Assembly: GCA_037447655.1 (NCBI GenBank) | Contig: JBBHKE010001626.1 | Coordinates: 188,001 to 237,081, forward strand | Length of the DNA: 49,081 nt | Source of the DNA: Zygnema cylindricum | Taxonomy: Eukaryota; Streptophyta; Zygnematophyceae; Zygnematales; Zygnemataceae | Direction: 5' to 3' | In this document: positions 1 through 12,100 of the stretch, piece after piece | Numbering within the stretch: position 1 is the stretch's first letter | How the letters are laid out: the number at the start of each line of letters is the position of its first letter | The notes under the pieces: generated by a model | Told to the model about the DNA's origin: nothing | Databases searched by the model: none | What the model saw: only the letters and a program-made list of their open reading frames with translations | Program-made: the position numbers and the translations under genes

Positions 1-194
1 CTCTGAGAGACAATGCTAGAAATATGTTGATTGACAAGAGAATAGGAAGATAATTCAGGGCCGAGCCAATAAACTATGCTAATTATCTCAAAATTAAGGT
101 CAATACCTTAGCTACCAAGGAACAATCACCATATGAATGATGGACAAGGAGGAAACCAAATCTATCTCATCTGAAAGTGTTCAAAAGTCAATTT

Positions 195-1235
195 TATAGG
201 CTGAACACAGATAAAGTGCAACTCTGAGACCTCCATAGGTCCTCGGAGTGGGCAACTCACACTAAGCCTATAGGATAACCGTGACCCCTTTGAGTTTCAT
301 CAAGAATAACTGCCACCTTGGTAGATAAAAACTCTGACGAGCTTCTGCCTTGTGAAGGCAAGACTCCCCTAAGTAAATAGCAAAAAGAATCACTGAATTT
401 GCTCACCTAAGCAATAAGTTCTAAATGGTCAAAGATGACCTTTTGTACAGAAGCTCACTTGGAGAGAGGCGGCTACCCAAGAAATACTTAAGGCCTAACC
501 CCCTCTGTAAACCCTCTACTATCTACTACTGGTGTACGACACCAATAAAATTACTGTATTGTACGGAAAGGTACCGGTTCCCGAGTACTTTCTGTACGGC
601 CATTGTACGACATGGTCATAACGTGGACGTCTGTCATATCCGGACTCGTTTACATATTCCTCGAAGATGCCGTAATCCAATGAGACGCTGCCACATGTCA
701 CCTGGAGTGTCCACGACCGTAAACTGCCAAAGCGTCCAGTACGGGATGTCGACGCTTACCATGGTGGTCCGATTAGATCGGCCTTTAATACAAGTCGTTG
801 AAATAATTGTTGGAATCATTTATTTTGTGCAGTAATTTAGTATACAACAGGTTCTATGTTCTACCGTTCGTTTCATTAGTTGAATGAAATGTCCTACGCA
901 TAAATGTTTAAATGCATGTTGTACCTTATACATCTCAGCATAGGTTCTAGTCTATAGCGCAAAGCTATCGGCTACCGGCTACTATAACGGATAGTAGGTA
1001 CAAGGATCGAATCTTGGTGCCGGCAATCACTTTTTGGTAAGTGTGACCTAATCTGCTCACTGTCTCTAAAAAAAAGCTTAGGCATCCATGGCTTCTACTC
1101 CCTCTCTAGTTTTCACTGACTACGGTAAGTGTGGGGACTTGAGAGAGGAATTAGAGACAAGGTGCATGTGCTTTCTTTCAGTCATTTATTCTTAGAAGAT
1201 ACCTAAAGAGAAACCATCAATTTCTACATAAAGCT
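195..1235. mobile_element. About 1 kb insertion inside the copia integrase region
   Basis: Copia similarity stops just after HLKVF (about 190) and resumes at LDAKGNFEYLVGY (about 1236). In intact elements these two motifs are only a few dozen residues apart. The intervening DNA has no copia-like reading. It contains an open frame of 136 codons (425-835) without recognisable protein character and the tRNA-like segment at 930-1027. No clear terminal repeats or target duplication could be read, so the inserted class is unknown. Confidence 0.5.
930..1027 (+). other. tRNA-like segment, possible SINE head or tRNA pseudogene
   Basis: A box-B match to the GWTCRANNC consensus, gatcgaatc, lies at 1005-1013 and is flanked by a partly paired T-arm. 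Upstream, ctactat/atagtag at 978-997 forms an anticodon-like stem, and tagcgcaaagc resembles a box A. The 3' end reads tgccggca, but no matching 5' acceptor strand is visible, so this is not a functional tRNA. A tRNA-derived SINE is the likeliest source. Confidence 0.3.
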
Positions 1236-2929
1236 AGCTGGAAAATGGATGCAAAGGGTAATTTTGAATATCTAGTGGGATATAATGAGGATATAAATGG
1301 GTATAGAATCTATGCTCTTTTTAGTAAAGCATCTAATGTTAAGGGATGAAGGGAAATTTTTAGATCCCTTTAAATACAAAAAAAATGTCAAAATCAGATT
1401 TGAAATTGACCGTGACTTTGAAACAAAAGTTGCATAAGGGGAGAGAACTCATCAAAACAACGCGGGTGTAAGTGACATGAGAAAAATATGAGCATTTGAG
1501 CTGGAAAAAAAGATCTCGTTCCATCAAACAAAAAGGGAGACGAAACAACTGAATCGGTCTCCATGGATAGGGGAGCCAAGGAGCATCTAAAGAAGAATCT
1601 AAAGATGCCATTCATACTAGCAGCTAAATCTGAAGGAGGAAAAACGAGCCGCAAAAGATTCCAAGAAAGACATGTAAACATCAAATTGACAGAATTGTCA
1701 CACCCCAATGAGCCTCAACGTATTCTGAGGCCATTAAAAGTTCTAAGAGTAGTAGATGGATGACAGCTATCACTGAGGAAATGTCATCCATAATGGAAGA
1801 AAACACATGGAAATTGAGGATTGCCCTCTTGAAAGAAAACCAATCGGATGCAAATGGGTTTTGAGCGAAAAGTAAATCTAGATAATTCAATTAAGAGATA
1901 TAAAGCTTGATTAGTAGCAAAGGGGTACACACAGAAATAGGGGATAGATTATGAGAAGACCTTTGAAGTCAAGTCTCCCTCCGTAAGAATTTGACTAGGT
2001 TTGGAAGTAGTGGAAGACATTGAGATTCACCAAATGGATATTAATACAACTTTCTTTCAGGGAGAATTGGAGGGAGAAATCTTCATGAGACTACCGTAAG
2101 GCTTTGTGGAGAATGGATAAGAATGTAAGGTATGCGGATTGGTCAAGTCATTATATAAACTTAAACAAGCTCCAAGACAGTGAAAATGAAGTTGGAAGAG
2201 TTCTTGAATAAACTTGGTTGTATATGAATACATTCAGACCATTCTATTTATTTGTTTGAGGATGAAAATGGTGTCATTTTTATTGCTATCTATGTTGATA
2301 ATTTGTTAGTTTTGAGTAAGTCAATTGAGAAGATCAATCATTTAAAGAGGGATTTGAGAGTTAGTTTGATATAAAATATCTAGGGGAGGCTATAAATATT
2401 ATAGGAATTCAGATGCAAAGAGATCGAGAAAAAAAAATGACAAAACTAACTCAAAAAAAAACATTAGGAAATATGTTAAAAAAGTTTCAGATGGGAAAAG
2501 CCAACACTTGCTCTACTCCAATTGACTTAAAGAAAATATTTTAGGGGAGCTTAGAGGGAGGAGTTATTCCTACATGACTAGATGAATGATGAAAAGAGAG
2601 AGTTCATGGAACACATTCTTTGTACACTAATTATAGGGAGTTAAATATTTTTTATGAACCTACTCGGTCAAACATAGAGGCCGATGTAGGAGTCCTAAGT
2701 AGGAGTCTAAATGACTCTAAAAAGAGAGATTGGGAGGCACCAAAGAGATTTATGGGATACTTGGTAGGAATAAGGGATTTATGATTACATTTAGGTGGAG
2801 AAAGTACTTACATCACCACTTGGAGTGATGCTAACTATGGGGATATGCCGATGAGAAGATGCACTTCTGTGTATGTCTTGCAAGTCAGGTCGGGAAATTG
2901 TTGTTTGAGTAGCAAGCAACAAAAGTCAT

Positions 2930-5700
2930 GGTCATTTGTGATGTCACTAGAACCAAAACGTCCCGCCATGGCTTTTCGATTTCTAATTTTTATTTTTTAT
3001 CACTCGATATGCCATCAAACTACAACCAAAGGTCTTCAAAAGGAAAGAAAAACTCTTTTATTTCATACCATTATTGTCCTATTGTATCAAAAAAGTTAGA
3101 GAGATAGGCTGTCGAGAGAGGAGGGGGAGAGACAAGGACGACATAAACTCTAAAGGGAGATCCGAGACCCTTACAAATTTGTGTCTGTACATGCTTCTCA
3201 TTTTTCTACGTACATGCGCGTGATGAGCAAGGAAAAAAAAAACGTGTACCCTCCCTCGTACAATTATTTTTGAAGACTTTTGACGCGTGCAATATCGTTT
3301 TCCATTCGTCGATCAACTATTACTTGAAATAAAATCACATCACGGGTTAAATTCAATAAAAGCTTGAAGATGGGCCATCATGACATGGAATTGGAGTACA
3401 TTCAAAATTTCAATATGACGCAAAATGTACTTTGGTTCTCACACAATTTCCGTACGAGGTAAGATTTTCTTGTTGCAAGTCCCATTTTGTGAGAGAATGA
3501 CATAAAAAAACCCTTACTTTAACACATGGGCACACTAACTAACAAAAAATTTGGAATGATACTTTGGATTTTAGCGAAGATTCTTCGAAGTGCTTTTCAA
3601 AATGTTATTATGTCCATGAACAAAATCCTAACCTTGAAACGTGACGGTTGTATATGTAAGTGCTACTAATGATGATTGAAGACGACTACAAAACTTCAAG
3701 AAACTTTTCACGTCTACAAAAATAACAACAGTTGTAGACGTCGAGTTTTTGTGATAGTGGAGATGTTTGAGGTTTTGTGACACTGCGAAGTCATGCTCGC
3801 ATGTGACGACATTAATACCAAAACTTTCCCCCATGACTTCCTGCTTTCTTTTTTTTTACTTTTACCACTCGATATGCCACGACCAAAGATTTTTAAAAAA
3901 TAAAATCCTTTCATACCATTTTTGTTGTATTTCACTCAAATAAAAGCAAGGGAGGAGCGGTCAAAGTAGAAAGGAGCGAAAGAGACGAGGACGACGTAAA
4001 CTTTTGGGTAGGACCCACGAATGAAAGTGGAGGTCATAGACACCTGCAATTTTTTTTCCCTGCGTACTTGTCATTTTTCTAGGTACTTGCGCGTGACTAG
4101 TTGGGAAATAATATTTTTTACTTTCCTTTGCGCAATTTTTTTCAAAGAGATAATGTTTTTATAATGTGCGCGATAACGTTTTTATGTTTGTCAATCGACT
4201 ATTACTTTTTGTAAAATCACCATGTTACTCGATTTTAGTAAAAGTTTGAAGATGAGCTGGCATGACGTGAAAGTGGGTCGAATGATAATAGCGCCACATT
4301 TAAAGCTTCACTATGACGCAAAATGTACTTTGATTCCCACACATTTCTAGTACGGCGTAAGATTTTTTAGTTGCAATCCCCATTTTTTAAGATAACGGAA
4401 AAAAAACCTTTACTTTAACACATGAGCAAATTGCCTTCGTGTTGAGACTTGAGGAGACGGACGTTTAGTGAAGCTCACTCTGTTGTTGCAGACCGGAATA
4501 TACTAGCGCCCAACACCTTTGAATCTATGTACTAGTTCCTGTTTATGGGTGGAAACATTTGGACAAGGCAGGTTAATTTATGAAATTTCATAACCGACAT
4601 CTTATTTCAAATGCGACAAATGTTTAGACGGTCACCAGCCACATGATAATTTCTCGACAAAATTGTACAACATATTTATTGTTTTGCATATGATGACGTT
4701 AGTATCCAAAATGACGTATGCTAATCTCTATTCCCTCTTAGGGTACGTCCCCATGTAGTTGGTACTTTGAGAAAGTGTTTTGAACTGTAGTAAAGATTCG
4801 CTGTACTACTTTGAAGAGCGTCCCAATGTGCGAAAATGAATTCGGAACTTTGAAATGTGACGGATGTAGACGTAGGTACAACTTGCGACGATTGAAGCCG
4901 TTTACGAAACTTCCGACGATTGGTGACGCCAACAAAAACAACGACAGTGGTAGACGTCTAGATTTTTGTGAAATTGTAGATGTTTAGGGTTTGGTGACAT
5001 TGTGATGTCACGCTCAATTGTGATGTCACGCTCATTTGTGACAATGTCGACGTCACGGATTCTAGAACTTCCGCCATGGTTTCTCGATTTCTTTTTTTCT
5101 ACTTTTCTCACTCGACTTGCCATTAAATAAAAACCTAAAAAATTTCATTTTATTTTTTTCAAAGATCTTTCATTTTATACTAATATTGTCGTGTCTCATT
5201 CTAAAAAGTGTGAGATACAAGCGATAGTGTGAGAGGGAGAGAGGAGAGGCAACGATGGGGAAAAATTATGCAAAGGACCCATGAATGAAAGTGGAAGTCC
5301 GAGACCCCTGCAATTTTTTTTTCCGTACATAGCACGTGACAACCACGGATAAAAATAGCGAGGACTCTCCCTCGTCCTAAAATTTTACAAATCGTGTGAC
5401 GCGTGTGTGGTTCGTTTTTCATTCGCTGTTTGGGCGGTACTTGAACCAAAATCACCCACTCGAGGTGATTTTGGATGAAGTTTTTTCTTGGGCTGAATTC
5501 TCTTGCCCGGGGGTCGAAAAGGGGAAAACGCCAAAATACGTTCACATGACGACAAACACGCCGTACATCCAAAGTATGAATTGACGTTCACTCTACTTTG
5601 GTAAAAATGATTTTCTCGTACGGCTAAAGTTTTTGTCAAAGTTCCCTGAATTTAAGGGCAATAAAAAGACAGAGAAAAGTATGTACTTTAATGCATGGGG
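2930..5700. repeat. Three diverged tandem copies of a non-coding unit (about 0.9-1.2 kb)
   Basis: The same series of landmarks recurs three times. A 'cgccatgg...tcgatttc' block followed by 'cactcgatatgcca' lies near 2968, 3832 and 5075. A 'gagacccctgcaattt' block lies near 3165, 4040 and 5300. 'gtaagatttt...ttgcaa' followed by 'ctttaacacatg' lies near 3460-3530, 4358-4425 and, in degraded form, 5620-5695. A further block (gaaacgtgacgg...gtagacgtc) is shared by 3638-3810 and 4853-5040. Unit 2 has about 260 bp extra near 4430-4690, and unit 3 is truncated. Open frames here differ between units and are not conserved, so I read the array as non-coding. The first unit abuts the broken copia RNase H. 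Confidence 0.65.
5446..5474. other. Short perfect hairpin
   Basis: ccaaaatcacc and ggtgattttgg form an 11-bp perfect stem around the 7-nt loop cactcga. It sits in the third unit of the tandem repeat and has no obvious function. Confidence 0.5.
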
Positions 5701-6151
5701 GATGGAGAAGTGAACGAAGTATTACTGCCAGTAAACGTTTCCGTATGATTACTGTTGGCGCCTGATGGAGAAGCGCCGAGAAGCGGCCTCAGTAATATAT
5801 CCCTAAGAAACCCGTATGTTACGCGTATAATACGTTTTACAGCATACTGCGTTTCAACGCGTGTTCGCACTGATGAACTAGGTACAATTTACTGTAGTAT
5901 TTGATATGAGTACTGTAGCTGTTACTGTACGAGAAACCATTGATCGAGCCGCTATGTACACGTGGGCATATTGTGGTGTACATTGTAACTATTGCCGTAC
6001 GATAATGAATTGTTTCAGCTGCTCAATGTTTTACACGTGGATGTGTTGTTCCGGACTCTGAAACGATGTACGAACATACGTATATTTTGAATGTTTCACC
6101 GAACTTCCTCACGCGAAACGCCCAAGGCTGTCTCGCAAGGTCTCATTTCGC
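5700..6151 (+). other. Upstream region of HECT gene copy A, no feature resolved
   Basis: About 450 bp between the tandem repeats and the putative start codon. It presumably includes promoter and 5' UTR. No convincing TATA box or initiator could be picked out, and no open frame looks coding. Confidence 0.3.
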
Positions 6152-9100
6152 ATGGCGGACCAGTGGACTCCAATGGACACCTCCAACGAGTATGTGGATT
6201 CTTTCTATTTTTTATGACTGTACCTATTTCGCTCAGTTAAGCTTAATTCTATGAAATGGTAAACATTTTTCCGTTTTCGTTTTCGGTCAGATCTCATCCT
6301 GCGTTCTTACGTGCTAAATTTTTGTTTCCTCTTTTATACTTTGTTAGTTATTCTGATTCACTTTTTGTAATCAAAGCATTTTAGCGTGTTGATAAATATT
6401 ATTATCATTTTTAGGGATTACCATACAAGAATTGCAGGATGTTTTGCAGGCGTTATGTTTTGAGGAACTAATTTTGATATATGTTTCTTGCAAGTTTGGT
6501 ATTTTATGTTTACATATACTTTCTTTTTATTCTGAAGGGTTCTCCGCCAGAATCGTTACGATACCTACTTTTTGATAACTGAGGTCCACTTCTCCTTTGC
6601 AAGACAAAAGTGAGGAGAAGTTAGCATGAGCTTTCTCACGTGACGGTGTTTATGTTCCAGCAGTACTTAAGCTACACATGTTTGCTTAATTTTGGATGAA
6701 TTGGAGGGTTTGGCAGGGAATTGTATGAATCAGGAAATCTGGAGGGAAAATCAACTGAAGAGTTACCACTTGCCAGTACATCCTCGGAAGACTTGAGCGC
6801 CAAAAGTTTGACGTAAGCTGTACCATCGAGGGGTTGCAAGCCTATTCTGATTTTTAAATTTTTAAAGTGGTTTCAGTCTTCGCGTGTTTCCACACGGACA
6901 TGGACCGGCTTCTGGAGTTCAGACTGGATCACGTAGATCTTATCACAGGATGGTGTTTGATCAAAGGAACCATAATCTGATAATCATTATTGCTCCTATT
7001 AGGGTGATTGTACGTACGTTATTACTGGCGATCTGGCCAGCAATCACTGTAATTGCACAGAGAAGTGCACTTTTTTTCACAAATTTGTACAGTTTCTCCA
7101 CGAATACTGTGATTCTTGAGCCAGTAGGGCCAAATAATGTAAATATAATCACCTTATCAAGCATGTATTGACATGCTTGTTGGTGGTGTGACCTGAATTT
7201 GTCACTTCATGTGTTAAAGTACCTGTGCTTAAGTGCACCAGTGTCAGATGAATTTGCAGGGCATGTAGTGAGCAGCACGAATCAAAAAGCTCACAGAATC
7301 AGCTAAGATATGCCACTTTTCAGTGCTTCCTAAGAAGACTGTGGCGTAGACTCTGGTATCTAAGCGCAGATATAGTCCTGATTTGAATGGTTATGCATGG
7401 TTCTATTTATCGATTTAATGTTTATTGGAATTAAGCAAGTTGATCACGTTCCTGGATGTTACCCTACTGGAAGGATGCGATTGTGGGAGCTTACTTTGTC
7501 CATGATCATTTGTTCACTTGGCGATTGACAAAGTCACCATCACCACCTGTTAAATAGAAAGCGGTTATAGTCAAATCACCTTTAATACTGAACAATGGAT
7601 GAATTTGAGGTTTGGCAGGGATCAGCACCGATCCGAAGCTATACAAAAAATTTCAGCTGAAAATGTGCCTTTTGTCAGTGCTTCAAAGGAAAATTTCAGG
7701 ACAAAATTGGTGACGTAAGCTACTATTCCAACATATGTTCCATCATTATCTTGTGATGCGTCCATCTGTCAATATTATCTGTATTTGGTTCATAGGGATG
7801 TCTTCAGACAAGCACATCGTTGGATGTTTTCTTGTTGTTGCGGGAAGGAGCCAACAAAGCTTATTTTGGTCTGTGAGTGGTTGGTGACTTTTGAGTCGAT
7901 TACATCGGAGGCATCATCATCTTTTCCACAGTATTCTGTGTGCACCATTTAACAAAGCCATTTTTTTCTTTTGGTGTTTGTCAAGGAAGGATCAAATTTT
8001 TTGCAACAACAGTCTTTCTGAATTTTTACAGGAATGGCCAGCCATTGGCTGTCGATGCACATAGCATCACAGTGTGCACGAAGCATTTCTGGCTGATCTT
8101 TAGTGCAATATGTTTGTTTTAAAACTTTCACAAACAAGCTGCAGTTCCTTCTCGTAAATTAGATGTTTATGATGGTAGAATTATGAATTCCTGCAGGCAA
8201 CTTAGTATCATTTTTACAGTTGACTAACTATTGTATATTGCATTTTGCTGGCAAATATCCAGTTTTTGAGACTGAGCGCACCTAGCCAGGCCATGAAGTT
8301 TGACGAGAGCATGATATGACAGCAAAAGCAAGATTCAAAAGTTGGTCATAGAGGATTGCACTCATTCTTTCTTTCTTGCATGCAACAGCAGAAAATTAAA
8401 AATCGCTGCTCGGCCATGAAGGTTGATGAGAGCATGATGGGATAATCTGGCACATGTTTTGGAAGAAATTGTAGTCCGTGACATGAAGTTGGTGAGAACA
8501 TGATGGGATAATCTGATTGCAGGCATTTCCACGCTCTTTCAGAGCGGGGTCTGAACGCAAATGAGGCGGCCGCACTTGCACTCAAGTTAGCCTGCGGAGC
8601 AGGTGAGGTGAATTGCAGGAAGGACTCCGTTATGCTTTTAGTTCAAAGATCTAATTGAACCACGGTCAGGTACACCACCCATTGCGATTAGAGTGAATTT
8701 TTTTTTAGTCTAAATGGGAAATTAGAATGTTTATTACTCTTTTAGTGTAGGAAGACGTCGCGGATTGTAGTCCAGTTCCTTAAATAGTGTTGTTAACACT
8801 TTTTTATGATTTTTGGCCAAAAAAAGTTGTGATCAAATTAGCATTATGAGTTTAATAGCGGTGGCTGGTGTAGTGTAACTTAAAGTTGGAGGATTAACTT
8901 TGAATTCTTTCACATCATAGTCGACATCTTGCATTTTTCCTTGAGGGTCATAGCAGAACATAGCCGATCATAATGGACTGGCTCGAAACATGTTTCAAGG
9001 GGTTATGCTTGTTAGCCGCTTTATGATATTTCAGCAATTGACGTGTTAATCTAACATTGAAAGAGATCTCCCTCTCCCTCTCCTTCTTCCCCTTCCTCTC

Positions 9101-12100
9101 CCTCAGCCACATCACCTCAAATTTGTATTATTGAAAATGAATTGTAATTGTCACTTTTGAATGCACCTGTTTGTCACTATTATAGTCGAAAGATTATTGG
9201 TGTAAATGGGAACTTGATATAATCTTAATTTATGGTGACGTGGATGGATAGGGTGGGAGAGGGGGGAGGGGAAGGATGGAATGTCCAAGTCATTAGATCA
9301 GCCCAGAATGCAGTATCAAACTTAATGATTTAACGCTATTCACATATATTGCTTGGGACCTGCAGTGAAGCAGCCACCTGATGGTCTCTCTCTTATAAAC
9401 GCCGTCAAAACAGCTCGAGAAAGCAAAGATTATTCTCAAATCATTGCCTTCATTAACTGCAGCTTTGCTGCTCTTGAAGGTGTAACTGCCGCTTTCTCAC
9501 TTCATTTGGAACATGAAAAGTCGGTGAAATCTCCAGGTATTGCCTTTCTTCAAATCAACGTCCTTTAACAATTTCTATTTCTGCTTTCTGCTATGACTTA
9601 GTGAATGCAAGAAAGAGACTAATGAGTGTGATGCTTTATGAATCGGCAGCCATTAACATCCGCCAGTCTTATGCACTATTTTTTTCCATGATGAGGAGGC
9701 ATTGTGTCAACACTACAATAGAGGTTCTGAACAGTCTGGCCTCTTCAGGATTTTTCTGTTATGGCTAGATGGGTTGATGAGTAAGTGGACTGATGTCATA
9801 AGTAGTGTGTTATTGTAATGGACTGTATACAATATGCTAACATGAAGTACAATCTCAGGATGATGCATCTTCGCTCGTTGGGATTTTGGTGTTGCGCACT
9901 TGTCATTTAAGTGAGTGTTGTTGTCGCAGAATTCTTTTTTGGACAAGGGAACTGAAGTGTCCTCCATCTTATGCCAGTTGACTCATCATTTCCCCATGAA
10001 GGAGCTTTGCAAGCTCCTTGACCTGAAAATGACGAGCATGCATTGAACTAGGGCAGATAAAGTTTTTCCCCACATTACTCGTTTGGACTGAACTGAGAAT
10101 AAAACAGTAGAACTTGATGATATGAGAACCTAACGTATCGAGGACCACAATCGTAATTGAATGTCAAAAATTATAAATTGATAGTACAAACAATGCACAA
10201 GCACACAAAGCCTTCTCAATGAGGTGATCTCATGCTGGACTTGTGGAGTTATACTATCGTGTAAGTTTTGAAATGCTAGCCAAACCTCACATGCTCCCCA
10301 AGGATTTCGCCATGTAGGTATTGACTTCGCTTCCATCATGGAGTTTTATGATGGGATTGTTATGCTGGTGAGAAAGACATCCATCTGTTTGTTTATATCT
10401 TATGAGAATCACTTTTTGCTCTTTGCTCAACATGGTCCTTCTTGTTTGCTAAACCAGGCTGTGCCTTCCTTACTGCAAATGATCTCACCACTGGATGTTT
10501 CAATCTGCATCTAAACTATGGCAGATACCAATGCTATAATTGTTAAACCAGTAAATTTTGCTTTTGGGTGGCATTGTAACTTCTATTATTTGTTCTTAAT
10601 CAATCGGCTTTTGAGACTTGCCTAAAAGGTTTTTTGGATCCTTGTAATTTATAACGTTCGAGACAGTCTCTCTAGGTTTGCAGGAAAGTGAAGAAGTTGT
10701 AATGGTCCTCATGAATGCAACTGATCGAATACTTCTGGAGTTGCTGAGTGAAGCAACAAAGCCAAGCTGGGAGGCAGTTGCGGAAACTGCTGTTCGTCCT
10801 CTTCTCATATTCTTGGAGGCAAGTGCTTCACAACTTGAAACAATCAATGGTTACGGCACGTCCATTTCATCAGTATTGAAGGAACACAGCTCTTTTCAAG
10901 TAGTTTCAAGTGAAATGCAACAAGAGAAAGCTAAGAGTTTTTGTCATACTCTGATCGAACGTACAAAGACCATTCATCAACTAAGCCGGTTGCTATTGCT
11001 TTCAGCAACGACGCAATGGAACTGTATCACATAACATATCTTAATCGCATATCTTTTGGTGATGTGTATTCAAGGATAACTTTGATAGCTGAAATAGTAG
11101 TCAAGAACACTAGTGGATATTTGATGTTGATGCAATCTTTTGAAACAAAATCGATGTGGAAGCATTGCCTCAATAACATGATACCAGGTATAAAACACCT
11201 TTTCGTGGCTTCCAAACTTGTATCTTCTTTTCTTCATGCCCTTATATTGTACAAACGATGTGAACCCATATTCAATTAACTTTTACAATTATGCGCAGAG
11301 GTACATAAGCTAGTTATACCCAGTACAGATTTTTTATCGTGTGTGTTCCATTAGGAGTTGACATGGTGTGGTGCATCGCCCACCGTTATTAGAGTTGATG
11401 ACACTAATCCGGTCACGACTTTTTTTGGCTGAAAGCCGTAGAATGGTTTTAATAACACTATCAAAGGGAGTGGATTACAATCCTCTGTGTCTCATTACAC
11501 TAAATTAGTATTATGCATTCTAATTTTGCATTTACACTAATAATTTCGTTAGTCTAATAGCGATGGGCGGTGTAGTTTGTGAATGAACCGAGTATCTCAC
11601 TGCTTCGCACTGTACAAAGCAGAAAGCCTGTAAAGGTCGCCGTACTAGCAGCATTGTACAAAGCAGAAAGCCTGTAAAGGTCGCTGTATTACCATATTAT
11701 TATATTTTCTGTATCCTTTTGATATTCAACATTTTATTGGTGCTATACTGTATGGTTATCCAATCACGCTATGTCAAGGTGAATGGGATACCACAGATGT
11801 TACATCATTTGAACACTTAGAAGTTGTCCAATACTTCCAAGTGCTGAGGTACAGAAAGGGGAAAAGTAACATGAGTAGGGTTGGGAGAGGTGTTCGAAGA
11901 GGGATTTATTTTATCATTGATAGTTGTGGCTTTTGTATCCTGCTCCAAGCACATCAGTCTTTCCTGGCAAATGCACCAGCAAGTGGTTTGAGCATGCCTT
12001 GCATCCAAATGTTGCATAGGAGGACCTGTGAATCACTATTAGAGTTAGTAACACTAATCCTTTTATTTTTCTGCTTTTATCATAAGATAGAGGATAATAA

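Larger units (their letters stand above)
1..2930 (+). mobile_element. Ty1/copia retrotransposon pol relic, interrupted and decayed
   Basis: Translation in shifting frames gives copia pol landmarks in order. At 15-190 there is the end of the integrase core (ARNMLIDKRIGR, INYANYL, SPYE.W, HLKVF). At 1236-1345 the integrase-RT linker follows (LDAKGNFEYLVGYNEDINGYRIY). The reverse transcriptase lies at about 1750-2500, with MDINTTFFQGELEGEIFMRLP at 2035-2097, SLYKLKQAPRQ near 2150 and FIAIYVDNLLVLSK near 2278, then FDIKYLG. RNase H is at 2760-2925 (WSDANYG, SSKQQKSW). Many stops and frameshifts are present, and the YVDD catalytic box reads YVDN, so it is dead. No LTRs or gag were found; the 5' part lies outside the window. 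The family call is firm; exact borders are approximate. Confidence 0.88.

Noticed and set aside
425-835. 136-codon plus-strand frame in the insertion
   Set aside because: No start context, motif or paralogue, and it overlaps two minus-strand frames of similar quality.
8346-8585. Minus-strand 79-codon frame, also identical at 30086-30325
   Set aside because: Its conservation is due only to the duplication. The sequence overlaps the plus-strand exon 8523-8602 and lacks family features.
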